Notes: generated from the letters alone by a model not told the origin. Counted from the first letter of the stretch, positions 23,035 to 34,577 are shown. The stretch is DNA of 64,000 nt from Panaeolus papilionaceus (GCA_015501605.1 JADNRZ010000044.1:1-64000), one strand, 5' to 3'. Program-made: numbers and translations.

Positions 23035-23566
23035 AATTTTGTGGTGAGGCCTTTCGAGAAAGGGGCTGACCTTTATAACGAGACGATGTGGAGTAGTCAG
23101 GATCGTCCATCTGTGGTATTGATTAGAACTTGGCATGGGTAAATGACCCTCGAGATAATGCATGACCCAGGTGCTCTGAAATCGACCAGCAGTTATAGCC
23201 CTTGGCATGTAAGATAATATCCAGCACTGACACTTAATATGACGGAATTCACGGGGAGTACTTTAGATACAATACGAATGGAGTGTGAGTTAGGACGCGA
23301 AAAATGGGTGCTTGTCTACAGGGGTGAATGCTTGGAGGCTTGGTTTATAGACTGTAATAGGATGTGACGGCGATCTGTGCACCTGGATCGAATGACCACC
23401 CACTGATAGGCAACAGTTTTGGATGTCGATCCATCATTCAGTACAATAAGGCCTCTTTGTCATGCTTTAAAAAATAATTGATACAACTTGCAATTGAACC
23501 CTTCAAGAAACTTTTACAAGGAGCTTATAGCTCGTAGGCGTTCACTGTAGCTAGCAGCCAGATAAT
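23035..23566. other. Spacer between hydrolase copies 1 and 2
   Basis: Promoter of copy 1 and 3' region of copy 2; nothing else seen. Confidence 0.5.
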
Positions 23567-24789
23567 TTACTTCGCGACACCCTCCACAGCACCCTTAACA
23601 AAGCCAAATGCCCGCTCAAACATCCAACCCCACTGCTCTTCTGCATCTGGCCCACAATCAAAGCCGTGGTCCTGGCCTTCGGCTACCACAAGCTCAACCT
23701 TGGCGCCCGCAGCCTCCAAAACATCCTTCATGTACTGCGACTCCTGGAACAGCACAGCGGTGTCGGCATTTCCATGAAAGAGGAACGTCGCTGGCCAATC
23801 GCCCTGTACCTCCTTCGCATGTATCTGGGGGAACAGGTGACGATATTCCGCCGGTATGAGTTTTTCGAGCACCTGGGTTTGTTCTTTGGAGTTATCGGGA
23901 TGTTCGCCTAGCTTCGACTGAAGCACCGCGCTAAGACTAGGGCTGTAAGCCCCTGTGTAGTGGTCGACCCAACTTCCAAGCTGAACTGTCAGTCTTCTCA
24001 ATGACCAGCGGACATGCCACTCAGGCGGCGGGGGGCTTGGAACGAAGATATCAGTCTCGATTGGCAGAGGCTCCTTCGTGAACGGATATATAAACTGTTC
24101 GTATTCTCCCACGTCCAGGAGAGGTTCATCAGGGAAAAATGGCTCCGTCTTAGGTTTGACGTAGAACGGTAACTGAGGATGATAGAATCAGGAAATGTGT
24201 CTCCTTCAGGAGATGAATAACGTACAAGAAAGTTCCCACCCATAGCATAAGCGTTCAATACCGCCTTTGGCTTTGGGACTGCAAATGCGGCGGCTAAATA
24301 GGCGGGTAGGCCACCACCGCTTCCACCAGACACAGCGATCTTGCCTCCATCGACGCCAAATCGTTTTACAGTTCCTGTTTGATCTCCTGACCCTTGGACC
24401 TCGAACTCGGTGTTGGCCACAAACTTGAAGAGATCAATAACGTCTTGCTTGATGTCGTGAGCAGTGGGAGGAGTGAGAAGGTGGTAATCGGCAGATATGA
24501 AAGTCCACCCCGCCGCAAGAACACGATCTAACCAAGTTCGTCAGTCAATTGATCGACAGTTCATAGAGTCTGACTAGGACTTACTCATGATCCAGGGAGG
24601 AAGGAACGACTTTCTGTTACCAACCACGATGCCTCCACCATGAAAATAGACAAAGGCAGGTATCTTTGAGGCGTCCGAAGTGTTAGAGGCGGTTGTAATG
24701 GATGGCGGTGGGTAGACGTCGATAAGCACGTCGTCGCCGTTCGCCGTTTTCCTGTAAGGAAGAGTGATGTGATAGAACTCTGTTGACAT
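23567..24789 (-). CDS. Alpha/beta hydrolase, HSL type (array copy 2), 370 aa
   Basis: Exons 24585-24789, 24226-24527 and 23567-24172, with introns at the same two positions and phases as the other copies. Seen: VYFHGGG (H50), SADYHLLTPPTAHDI, nucleophile elbow VSGGSGGGLPAYLAA, GGNFL, HGNADTAV for the acid and GQDHGFDC for the histidine. The elbow reads GGSGG where the paralogues have GSSAG; it still fits GxSxG, with a changed environment around the serine. It begins MSTEFYHITLPYR without a signal peptide. A putative cytosolic carboxylesterase, substrate unknown. This is the most divergent intact copy in the active-site region apart from copy 5. Confidence 0.87.
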
Positions 24790-25203
24790 GTTTGACTGAT
24801 GTGCAAGCAACGAACAAGTTCGGGGCTATAGTTATCCAATATATAGATTTCGGCGGTGAGCAACACCTGAGACCTGGGGAGACGTTTATCAAATAGATAT
24901 GACTTGAAAAGACAAGGGACGTTCGTTCGAACAACAACCAGAGACAACGCTTACTCATCTTTTGATAGGGATATAAATGGGCGTGAAGTTATTTGTGGCT
25001 CAATGGATTTACTGAACTGAAAATGACTCGACACTATATGCAAGGTCAACTGCGCAATGATACTCAACGTTTAGATTACCAAGGTTCGCCGTGGCTTTGT
25101 CATACAATCGATTGATGCAGAGAGGTTACGGTTGGATTTTATCCACAGAACAGCGCATAGTCTTTTCTCGTCAGCGGTTTACATCAGTTGTTTATATAGC
25201 GCT
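24790..25203. other. Spacer between hydrolase copy 2 and pseudogene copy 3
   Basis: Promoter of copy 2; nothing else seen. Confidence 0.5.
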
Positions 25204-26723
25204 TTAAGGATTCGGTTCCACTCCATCCGTCCCTTCGATAGCCCTCTTCAAAAAATCAAGAGCCTGGTCGAAGACCCAGCCCCACTCCTTTTCAGCCTCT
25301 GGACCATAATCAAACGCATGATTCTGGTCCTTTGCAACAATCAACTCCACATCTACTCCGGACGCTTTCAGAGCCTCTTGCATGATCAAAGACTCGTCGA
25401 TGTGAACGGTGTGGCAGTGCAGAGTGCACGTGCAGAAGGAGCGACAACACGACAAGTGCCTCACTCAGCCACCGAACCTGGAGGATAGAGTCCTAGAGAC
25501 ATGACGAGAGCAGGGAAGAAGAGAGAGAGAGGAAGAAAGACGAGGAACGAAGAACGAGGAAGACACAATAGATTATATCAACGTAGACTAGACACATGAT
25601 GTAGATTACGACGAGTCGGTCCTTCAGGGTCGGCATCAACTCCTTGTCTCACCACCACACCACGTCCGCTTTGAGAGCCTGAGCGTGTCCAACGGCCTGG
25701 TCGACTGAACCGTGTATCAGGAGAGTCGGTGGCCAATTGAGGTCCTTTGCTTTCTTCGCTAAAAGATTTGGAAAAATAGGTTGGTGTTCTTTCAGGATAA
25801 TTTCTTCCAACTCGATATTCCCTTTAAATCCTGGTGGGTATAGAGCTTCGAGAGCAAGGTATGGCTGAGGCTGGGGTCGTGCGCCCCGGTGTAATAGTCC
25901 ACAAACGTGCCCAACTGAACGAAAAGCTTCTGCAACTCCATCCTAGGCGTGTCGGGTGGTGGTGCAGGTGGGAAAGGGATGAGAATATCGGTCTCAAGGC
26001 CCAGCTACTTAGACGATGGGTAAAGGTACTTTTCGAAGTCCTTTGGATCGAGGAGCGGTTGGTTGTTATAGAACGGCTCGATTTTGGGCTGAAGGTAGAA
26101 AGGCGTCTGAAAAACGACTTATAAACACAAGGAGGAGGGAGGAGGGCATTTTGTGATCACATACCAAGAAGTTTCCTCCCTGTCCGTATATGCTCAAACA
26201 TGCCTTTGGCTTCGGAATGGCGTATGACGCAGCTAAATAAGCACAGAGTCCACCAGCACTTGATCCCGTAACGACAACTCGGTCAGAATCGATGGTGAAG
26301 CGTTGATTCGCCCCATTGACTTGAAACTCTGTCTTCGAGATGAAAGCAAAGAGATCAATGATGTCGTCTTTGATATCGTGACCTGTCGCGGGCGGAATAA
26401 GCTGATAATTAGGGGAGATAAACGCATAGCCCAAGGATAAAACACGATCTAACGGTTCGTTACAAGCGGGTCAGAGTTGCCCAAATATTGTCATTATTTT
26501 GTGTCACTTACCCATGAGCCACGATGGGATGAATGTCTCTTTATTTCCAACAATCAAACCGCCACCATGGAAGTACACGACAGCAGGTATCGAGGGGATG
26601 ATCGACGCATCATGTTTTCCATTGTCACTCAAAAAAGCTGGAATGTAGGTATCAAGCAGAATATTGCTGCCATTGGAGAGACTTTTTGTATGAAAGCGTT
26701 ATGGGAGGCTGTGGGGTGGACAT
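25204..26723 (-). pseudogene. Alpha/beta hydrolase, HSL type (array copy 3), broken
   Basis: Same three-exon plan (about 26512-26723, 26165-26448, then 26106 downward), with HGGG, GSSAGG and a terminal NHAFDYGPEAEKEWGW block still readable. Lesions seen: one extra base in the run of five T at 26693-26697 (minus-strand A run, about codon 13) shifts the frame; an in-frame TAG lies at 26005-26007; a further frameshift falls near 25835-25870; and a 254-bp foreign segment (25408-25661) splits the region between the catalytic Asp and His. The tail after the insertion stays open to its stop. The first frameshift alone might be a base-calling error, but the rest make loss of function secure. Splice sites are intact, so a truncated transcript may persist. 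Confidence 0.87.
25408..25661. repeat. Dispersed repeat inserted in hydrolase copy 3
   Basis: This 254-bp segment interrupts the hydrolase coding frame. It starts GGTGTGGCAGTG and ends with CCACACC, short inverted ends, with ACG on both sides as a possible 3-bp duplication. Its opening GTGGCAGTGCAGAGTGCACG and later blocks (GGATAGAGT, AGACTAGACA, CAGGGTCG) recur in the same order at 56350-56540, so it is a repeated element. It is purine-rich in the middle. Family unknown; a small non-autonomous transposon is likely. Confidence 0.65.
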
Positions 26724-27140
26724 TTTCAACGCGATAGCCAGTAATTTTCAATGAATGAGGATTTATATGCTCAGCCACCGGGGGCAAAGAGTGGTTTTCT
26801 ACTGGGCTTCTCAGTGTCTCATCTGCCATTGATGGAAGAAGACATCAGAAGAAAAGCGATAACGAAGAAGTGGGTCGATCCCAACATTTAGTGACCTTTT
26901 TGTCCATCGTCACCAAAATCGAACGACGTAGTGTCCGCATCATATTCTATTCCCATGTCATCGGCCCATAACCTGAGAGCTGTCCTCCGCAGCGCCAAGA
27001 AACTTGAAAGTGAGTGTTAAAATGTTAAAACATTGATGGCAGGCTATACACATCGAACGAGAAAGAAAGAGATTGGCCTCGAATCACCAAATTATCAGGT
27101 ATAATCACGGGGTTTGACAAAAATGAGGCAAACGATCAAA
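26724..27140. other. Spacer between hydrolase copies 3 and 4
   Basis: No gene seen. Confidence 0.5.
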
Positions 27141-28363
27141 TCATGCTTCGAGCGCCGCCTTCACAAACCCAACCGCTCTGTCAAACAACCAACCCCATCT
27201 CTCCTCCGCATCAGCGACATAATAAAACGCGTGATCCTCTCCTTCGACCCCAATCAATTCCACGCTCACACCTCGTTTCTCAAGAACGCCCTTCATGTAG
27301 ACCGATTCCTCGTAGCCGACGAGCTTATCCTTCGTTCCATGAATGAAGAGTGTCGGGGGCCAGTCTGCGAGTTGAGGATCAGCAGCAAGAATCTGAGGGA
27401 ATAGTCGCTTTTGAGATTCTGGAATAACGTCTGCCAGTGCTTCTGCTAACTCTGTCTCTGATTTGTCTTTGACATCCTTGAGTTTGGCTTGTAGAACCTT
27501 GCTAAGACTCGGTTCGTGACAGCCTGTGTAGTGATCTGCGAAAACCCCGAGCTGATAATAATGGCCCATCAACCACAGCTTTGGTACATCGAAGGGTGCT
27601 GTGCCGGGTGGAACGATGACCTCAGTGTGTGGGGAGACTGGATCTTTTGGGAACGGGTATGTGTACTCTTCGAATTGCTTTGGGTCACGTTGAGAGGGAA
27701 ACGTTTTGGGTTCAATATACCATGGAGACTATACGAAGTCGATGATGCATTAGCATCGGAGAATTTTAGCATGGATAGAGGATTACAAACCAAAAAATTG
27801 CCACCCATGGCATATATGCTCAACAGGGCTTTGGGTCTGGGTGTCGCTGATGCTGCAGCCAGGCACGCACAAAGACCTCCGGCGCTCGAACCAGAAACAA
27901 CGATTTTCTCTGTGTCGACTTTGAACACGATCGAACTGCCAGTAGACTCTCCCTCATTGTTCAGGTGAAACGATGCGTCTTTTAAAAAGGTGAAGACATC
28001 CAGGACATCTTGCTTGATTTCATGTCCTGTCGCAGGTGGTATCAGCTGATAGTTGGGTGAAACGAAGGCATATCCGAGCGACAGAACGCGATCTATGTTA
28101 TCAAATATCAATGAATGTGTCAACACTACGACGACTGGAAGGGAGAGGACATTATACCAACCTACCAGCCACAGCGGGATAAACGAGTCTTTGCTCCCAG
28201 CCGTCAAACCTCCTCCATGGAAAAAGACAACGGTAGGCACAAACAGTGGCGAGGTTTGGGTGACACCTTTCGACAACACGGGTAGATACACGTCCAGCAA
28301 TACACTATCACCATTGGATAGTGTCTTATAGGAAAGGGTAAGGACACTGTTTTGAGGTGCCAT
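27141..28363 (-). CDS. Alpha/beta hydrolase, HSL type (array copy 4), 363 aa
   Basis: Exons 28162-28363, 27791-28092 and 27141-27728. Seen: TVVFFHGGG (H49), FVSPNYQLIPPATGHEIKQD, SGSSAGGLCACLAAASATPR, YAMGGNFLV, YYQLGVFADHYTG, HGTKDK and GEDHAFYY. The first intron (69 nt) is a multiple of three without a stop, so a retained intron would still translate through; splicing is preferred because it restores the WLVG-DRVLSLGYAF junction seen in the paralogues. No signal peptide. The nearest relative by eye is the pseudogene copy 3, sharing DRVLSLGYAF and SYK-SLSNG near the start. Substrate unknown. Confidence 0.88.
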
Positions 28364-28611
28364 ACGATGGTGATCACAATGGAGACACAGGAGTTACCAT
28401 TTAAATGGATACACTAAACCTGAGGACGAATCTTGCAAACGATCGATAAACTGATCCACTAAGTCCGGAGGATTAGCTCTAGCTCATTCAACCAATTGGG
28501 TATTTTTAGACGCACGAGACAGGATACATTGACCATGCAATGCTAATAGAATACATATAGTATACAAAAGAATGTGGAAAAGAGAGGGGGAAAGGGAGTA
28601 CAAGAGTATTA

Positions 28612-29842
28612 CTAATTCCCCATATGCTCTTTCAAGAACACAATCGCTTGGTCGAAAATCCCTTTAAATTTGGTCTGAGCATTGGGGCGAAAGTCGAAGG
28701 AGTGCTCTTGTCCATCTACTTCGATAAGATGAGCCTCCACATTTTCAGCCTTGAGAATGCGCTGAAGGTTTCGAGATTCCAAAATGGGCACCGCAGTATC
28801 AGCTGTCCCATGAATGAGCAAAGTAGGGGGCCAAGTACGCGACGTAACATTAAGCTGAGGGAACAATATTTGGTGGTGAACTGGAAGAATCTCCCGAGCG
28901 CGTTGGGCAGTGAGGTCCGGGTTTGATTGTTGAAGTTCGCCTGCGAGCCCAGCGCAAAGCTGTGCACTGATACTAGGCTCATGCTGATCGGTATAATAAT
29001 CATGATATACCCCCAACTGTAAGTAAAGCTGGGGAAGCTTCATACGTGGGTCAGCAGGATAGCCAGGGGTAATCGGATGTGAGGTGGGGTGGTAGATGGG
29101 GGGGCAGTGGACGATTGGGCTCAATGGACCCTCCTTGAATGGGTAAAGATATTTAGAGTATATGGCAGGTTCCAGGAGCTCATAATCCCGGGAAAAGACC
29201 TCAGTCTTGGGCTTCAGATAATGAGGCAACTGCGACGCGTCCATCAGCTTATTCCAAGCTATTTATAGAACGGATAAGTTTGCTCACGAAGAAATCCCCT
29301 CCCATGCCATACAGACTCAAGATTGCCTTGGGCCTCGCAGGAACCTTGTCAGATGTCGCGAGATAGCAGCAAAGGCCACCGGCACTGGAGCCAACCATTG
29401 CGACACGATGGCAATCAACCTGAACAAATTGAGTACCAACGGAAAGTTTCAAATGGGGCAAAAATATGAAGAAATCCTGTATATCGTGAAGTATTTCGTG
29501 TCCGGTAGCTGGTGGCATAAGCTGGTATTCGGGTATAATGAACAAATACCCTTCTGCGATTAAAGGTTCTGCAAAAATCAGTTTTTCAGATAAGCAATCG
29601 AAGAGAATGATTTAAAGGAAAACTTGAAGAAGTGAGCTACCAAGAAGCCATTCTGGTATCCAGCTTTCTTTGCTCCCAACTGACAGCCCTCCTGGATGAA
29701 AAAAGACAACTGCTGGTACTGCCCTGTCAGCGTGACCTTGAACTTTCAGCAACGCAGTCAGAGAAAAGTGAACATCCACAGAAAGCTGTAACTCAGATAC
29801 ATGCTTGTACACCAAAGTCTTCACTTGATGGTCGTCGTTCAT
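28612..29842 (-). CDS. Alpha/beta hydrolase, HSL type (array copy 5), HPGG variant, 366 aa
   Basis: Exons 29641-29842, 29288-29568 and 28612-29229 with the conserved intron positions. Seen: VVFFHPGG at 47-52, where the family has HGGG; IIPEYQLMPPATGHEI; MVGSSAGGLCCYLA; YLQLGVYHDYYTDQHEPS; HGTADTAV; and GQEHSFDF. The nucleophile, acid and histidine are present, but the second residue of the oxyanion loop is proline instead of glycine, which could alter or abolish oxyanion stabilisation. It lacks the phase-1 DRV block (reads GEPLIAEGYLF). Most divergent intact member; it may be a non-catalytic or re-specialised paralogue. Confidence 0.86.
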
Positions 29843-30600
29843 GATAAAGGTATATTTTTTTGCTGTTTCTTTAAACTGCGCTTTTAAGTATGAAAGGCGG
29901 CGAGTTGCACGACGACTCCGAGTCGGAAAGCAAGCCAACATGACGCATCGACGCGAGTCACTGGTTGTAAAAGGTGCCTCGGCAAAGACCGTGATTGCAT
30001 CATCTCTGCACCAACCCTGTCCAAGGGTAGGACGCCTGAACAAAATATAGTGGCAGGGAGAAGGGCATTATGGTCATGCTAATAGTGATAAAATTTACCG
30101 AAATTCTACCAGATATCAAAAAAAATTGGATTGAAAATGTTCATTTTACTTTAATGATTGTCATGAAATGCCTTAGCACTGCCAAATCTGGAGCCTTCCA
30201 GGCCAACCCTTGGGACACATCCATTTTGGCGCCGATATAATTAGAAGAATCAAAAAATGGAAGTCGAAAATGGGAACTCGACTCGGTATCAACAAAGGCC
30301 TGCTCACTAATACCATTCTTACAAGTTGAGGACCGACCCATGAGCGTGTAGGTAACTCCTGGACCTGAACCCCAGATGCTTACAACCTTCTCCGTGTGAT
30401 CGAAGCAGATGTCTACCACTGTATATGTATCACAACTGATATCATTTTACCATATCCCACAGTCCAGATCAGTCCTACTGCGCGGCACCTGCACCCTTCC
30501 CTCACGGATTCAATTTGACCCCCCCCCTGTCGGCGATTCATATCACACGGCACGCTGGTCACCACATTCGAACACAATCCAGAAATGTTCTCTTACATGG
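29843..30600. other. Divergent intergenic region
   Basis: Separates minus-strand hydrolase copy 5 from the plus-strand secreted protein. A 92-residue minus frame at 30141-30419 has no motif I recognise. Confidence 0.5.
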
Positions 30601-30607
30601 TATAAAT
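30601..30607 (+). promoter_or_regulatory. TATA box of the 30675-31260 gene
   Basis: TATAAAT about 70 nt upstream of the ATG. The segment ATTCATATCAC/TGCGGCACGC before it is shared with the promoter of the twin gene at 32 kb. Confidence 0.6.
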
Positions 30608-30674
30608 TGAGTTGAAGTTTCGAGCCAAGGATGCCCAGCCAACCCGCTAAATTCAAACGAGCATCCCAGCGCTA

Positions 30675-31260
30675 ATGTCTAAATTCTTGTCCGTTATCTT
30701 TTTGCTCTCTTTCTTCGTGACCACCATCTGGGCACAGGCAAGCCATATTGGACTGCCACTTGATGGAACCACGGTGAAACAGGGAAAGAAATTTGTCGTA
30801 CAGGTTATCCGACCAGTAAGTGTCCATGAATCTCAGCTCCAGGCCAACTCTCCGCTGGTTACTGAGTTCTTTACCTTGAAATTAGAACAGCATCCAAGGG
30901 TCGATCGAAGCCGGTCTTGTTATAGGCCTCTTGCCATGTCAATGGTTCACTACGGACCCACAATGCCCCCCACCCTCAGCCCAAATTGGGAGCATCCTCT
31001 TCAACGGCAAATTCAGCCCACAGTTCCATGAAATCCCTGGACAACCGTATCAGAACTTTACTGTCACAGTTCCCGCTGAGTTCCCTCTCGGGGTCGCCCA
31101 GCTCGCAACAGCACGCTTCCATTTGATTGGGGTAAGTGATACACTCTATATCGCTCGTCTTCGTCGCTAATCAAGGGCACCTTTCTTTGAACTCGTTCAG
31201 GCTGGTCCTTTTTCGATTTTGGAGTTCAATAATGTGACAGTGAAGGTCGTCCAGCCTTGA
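30675..31260 (+). CDS. Secreted protein, first of a tandem pair, 148 aa
   Basis: Exons 30675-30815, 30886-31131 and 31201-31260, all phase 0, give 148 residues. The signal peptide is MSKFLSVIFLLSFFVTTIWA, followed by QASHIGLPLDGTTVKQGKKF and VVQVIRP. The body includes GSIEAGLVIGLLPCQWF, a second Cys in PQCPPP, LFNGKFSPQFHE, PYQNFTVTVPAEFP and ATARFHLIG, ending in an LEFNNVTVKVV strand. Two cysteines could form one disulphide. The pattern of alternating beta strands suggests a small immunoglobulin-like or wall-associated fold. I have seen such uncharacterised secreted proteins as an agaric family, but no function is known. Its twin lies 1.5 kb downstream with identical intron positions. Confidence 0.85.
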
Positions 31261-32067
31261 AGAACGGAGGAAACAGATCAAACATCAGTTGGACTTTTCC
31301 GAATTCATAACACATATGGACTTCTCTAGTATAGCCTCATTGCACAATAAATGTTCTCTGAATATTCTTTTTCGTAAAACAATTCGTAAAGGTGGACACC
31401 TAGACAGTATCATCATGATGATCAATCCTCGTTTGATGCCAAGGTGTCTGGGCTAGCGCTTTCACCTCATCGAAGCACCATAAAGATGTATTGAATAACA
31501 TTTGCCACCCCATGGTCTCTACATCATCGTATCCTCAAGCACATGCGATAAAGTAATAAGCCCCGCACAAGACTCTAAAAATAGATGGGAAGCAAGGGGA
31601 GTGGTGGGATGATGTCAGTCGTTGGAAAGAACCCCAACGGATCAACCGTAGGCTCATCGCGCTTCGATAGTTCGACTTGGATGACATTTCCTCGTAGGAG
31701 AGACATGCTTGTAAGTATCGAGTATGCACATAATGGTAGGAATCTCCTGTCCAACATTCAAGTATCATGCAACATGTAAACAGAGCCGCAGAGGTGCTGA
31801 AGGTTATAAATTCCGATCCTATTGAACTCACACACCGTCAGTCATTGAATGCGGATTTGAGATTGTTGTCTAGGGCGGATGTGAGAGCGAGACCATTATC
31901 ACGCCTCGAGGCTTTCATAGAGAGCAGGGAATGCTCCACTTTGAAGCCGCCTCTTTTAAGGTTAGTCTATAATCTGCCATCAAGTTTCCTGAGACATGTC
32001 AATGATTCATATCATGCGGCACGCGCCCCATCCCCTTTATTTGTTTCGCTCCAATTCTGTCGGATCG
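31261..32067. other. Spacer between the secreted twins
   Basis: Only short frames; no gene seen. Confidence 0.5.
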
Positions 32068-32074
32068 TATAAAA
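32068..32074 (+). promoter_or_regulatory. TATA box of the 32143-32703 gene
   Basis: TATAAAA about 70 nt upstream of the ATG, at the same spacing as in the twin gene. Confidence 0.6.
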
Positions 32075-32142
32075 GCAATTCCTGCCGCAAATATTCGACG
32101 CTTTTTGATTGTGCTCCTTCTGTGATTCCAACGATCTCCGTC

Positions 32143-32703
32143 ATGAAGCTCCTGTTCTCATTCCTGCTGTTCCTTTCCTTCGTTTTCTCCGCATGGGCTC
32201 AACGGTCATTCATTGGTCTGCCTCTTGACGGATCTAAACTAACCAGAGGAAAGAAGTTCACAGTCCAGGTTGTCAGGCCTGTAAGTAAACATTAACTAGC
32301 GTACAACTCTAGCCTAATATCTCACTTATCCTTCTTCTCTCGTCACCAGAACAGCTTACAAGGTTCGACCGAAGGCGGTCTAATCATCGGTCTTGTAACA
32401 TGTCAATCCTTTGATGGTACCACCACAACCTGCCCATCGCCACAGTCCCAGCTCGGCACTATACTCTTTAACGGACACTACAACCCACAGTTCCACGAGC
32501 AGCCGGGACGTCCCTATCAGAACTTTACCGTCACAGTGCCGGCGGAATTCCCTACTGGAAAGGCTCAGCTTGCGACGGCGCGCTTCCACTTAATTGGGGT
32601 AGGTCTATCAGAGTGTCTACATGTTATACATCCTAATGGCGCATAATAGGCTGGACCATCTCCTACTTTAGAGCTGAATAATGTGACTGTGCTAGTTGTA
32701 TAG
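32143..32703 (+). CDS. Secreted protein, second of a tandem pair, 146 aa
   Basis: Exons 32143-32280, 32350-32598 and 32650-32703, all phase 0, give 146 residues. The signal peptide is MKLLFSFLLFLSFVFSAWA, then QRSFIGLPLDGSKLTRGKKF. It shares GLPLDG, the FxVQVxRP strand, NSxQGS, the two cysteines, ILFNG, NPQFHEQPGRPYQNFTVTVP, ATARFHLIG and the final LELNNVTV with the upstream copy, at well over half of positions. The duplication covers promoter and gene. Function unknown. Confidence 0.85.
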
Positions 32704-33068
32704 TCGTTTAGTGATGGACATACGGCGATCGCGGTGTGGATCCTGCGGACTTTTGTGCTTGAACGTGTTGATTATCATAACAAGGACAGTATAGTACTCT
32801 CGGACAACTTAAATAAAGACAATAATTTCCTATGGTCTTGTAGTAGCGTGGCGAATAGCACAATGTGGCACTGACAATTGGCTATCTACCGCGGCGGTGT
32901 GCATCAAGTGCGCGGCGACTGATTATAATATTGGACGCAGACGAAGGTTAGTATCGCGAACTCGAAGACCTTCTGACAGTTCCGGTTAACTCTTAAAAGA
33001 ACAACAGAACAGGTTTGAATTTCTTCACTACACCTCGATTCCACAAGCGTTCCCAACTCCTTTAAACA
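32704..33068. other. Intergenic spacer
   Basis: 3' region of the secreted twin and promoter of the next gene; nothing else seen. Confidence 0.5.
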
Positions 33069-33707
33069 ATGATCCGCACAACAATTGTCGCTTTCACTAT
33101 GTTTCTCCCAGCACAGCTCGCTGCAGTCGGAGCCCTCAATTTGTGTGCTTACAACACCTCCAGTTGCGATGAAATTATGGCATGCTGCTACAACGTTGCA
33201 GAGGGTGCTTGTTGCGCGTACCCTCCCACTTATAAGTGGACTGCTTGTCAAGATATGCCCTTGACGTCAGATGGTTCGGGGACCACTCATGGTATTACAG
33301 CCCGCGACTTTCCCTCAAGGTCTGAACATTTATCAGTAAGCGATCCAATATGTGAGCGAGGCACTTTTGTTTCTCCGAGCCTCGATGATACTGATGGCAA
33401 CTGAATAATTTCTCCGAACTTTTAAGGTGTACCCATCCATGATAGGCATACTTCATTACACGAATCGTCGTCATCCGGAAGACGTCCGAACATTCGATCT
33501 CATGCCCTCCGTCGTCGATCGTCGAATAAAGGAACGAAAGGCAATTGCGTAAAACCGAATGTTATTGGGTTCACTACGGATGACGGCGTCAAGCATCGTC
33601 ATTACATCGATGAGATAGGGTTCGAGCAGGCGGAACGTTATCTGAAAGAGAAAAATTACGAAGCTTTATTCAATCTCCCAAAAGCTGGGGACCACGCAGG
33701 TCATTGA
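33069..33707 (+). CDS. Secreted cysteine-rich protein, about 170 aa
   Basis: Signal peptide MIRTTIVAFTMFLPAQLAAV, then a cysteine-rich segment LCAYNTSSC, ACCYN, ACCAYPP and TACQDM (seven Cys). A second exon carries one more Cys in GNCVKP and a conserved-looking end: NVIGFTTDDGVKHRHYIDEI, then GFEQAERYLKEKNYEALFNL and a TGA. The model uses exons 33069-33319 and 33446-33707, which keeps frame and gives an even eight cysteines, as expected for disulphide pairing. The intron would be 126 nt, unusually long here. A stronger donor at 33336 exists but leads out of frame, so an extra intron or a frameshift is possible. Function unknown. Confidence 0.55.
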
Positions 33708-34577
33708 GGGTTATTCGATTCTCGGGACTAGTTGTCGTTGATGCCCAGTGAAAGACCATTCATTCAGCCTGAAGACATGTTGCAAGTTGGCTCATCCAGA
33801 ATAAATAGAACATAAAAGTCATACATACATAGAGCATCGAGTATCTCCTACATATACATATTTGATCCTTATCTTGCCTCTTGTCGTGATATTTATCCTT
33901 TATCTTATCCCTGTCTTCGGTGCCGAGTCGGGGTGAGTGCGTCGGATCAACGCTTGTGGCAATCACCGCGCCAACAACCTGGCGCTATGCACAGTCCGCC
34001 ACTCTGAACTCAACATCAATATTCACAATGGCACACCTGACAGCAGACAGACGTCTTCGATCCCATGTTTACAGGGTCCGGGCCTTCTCATTCGCCACAA
34101 AAACTACGTACTAAAATGCTTCAGTAAGGCTTAATCAAAGGAATTTTAATAATCGCTAACATGGATTGGTCAATCCTTTCAGGTTTCTAGGTTCCTTATG
34201 GGTAAATCGTCGTCTTACTGGCGGGCGAGGTATCCGTACGACATTATCATGTCATTCATCCATTCAGGAGAATAGCCAAAAAGATTATGAATTCTCACCC
34301 AATCAAAGGCATCATAAGCTAAAACGGATTTGAATTGTGCTCACATCGATAATCGACACGCAGACCGAAGGCGAGGTTGTGAAACAAACATTACACGTGG
34401 CTGCTTCATGTCCACTTCATTTACTGCTGAAGCGCAAATCGTAATGCCTATTCACCCTTCCTCCTCCATCCATTTCCTTCCCTCTTCACCGACCGTAGCT
34501 CTCCTCTGACAGTTAAACTGTAACTCCCATCCATACCCCCGTCTTTTCCGCTTTCTCGCACCCCACACACTCTCAAA
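33708..34577. other. Gene-free stretch
   Basis: Short open frames around 33920-34134 have no start context or motif. Nothing else seen. Confidence 0.5.
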
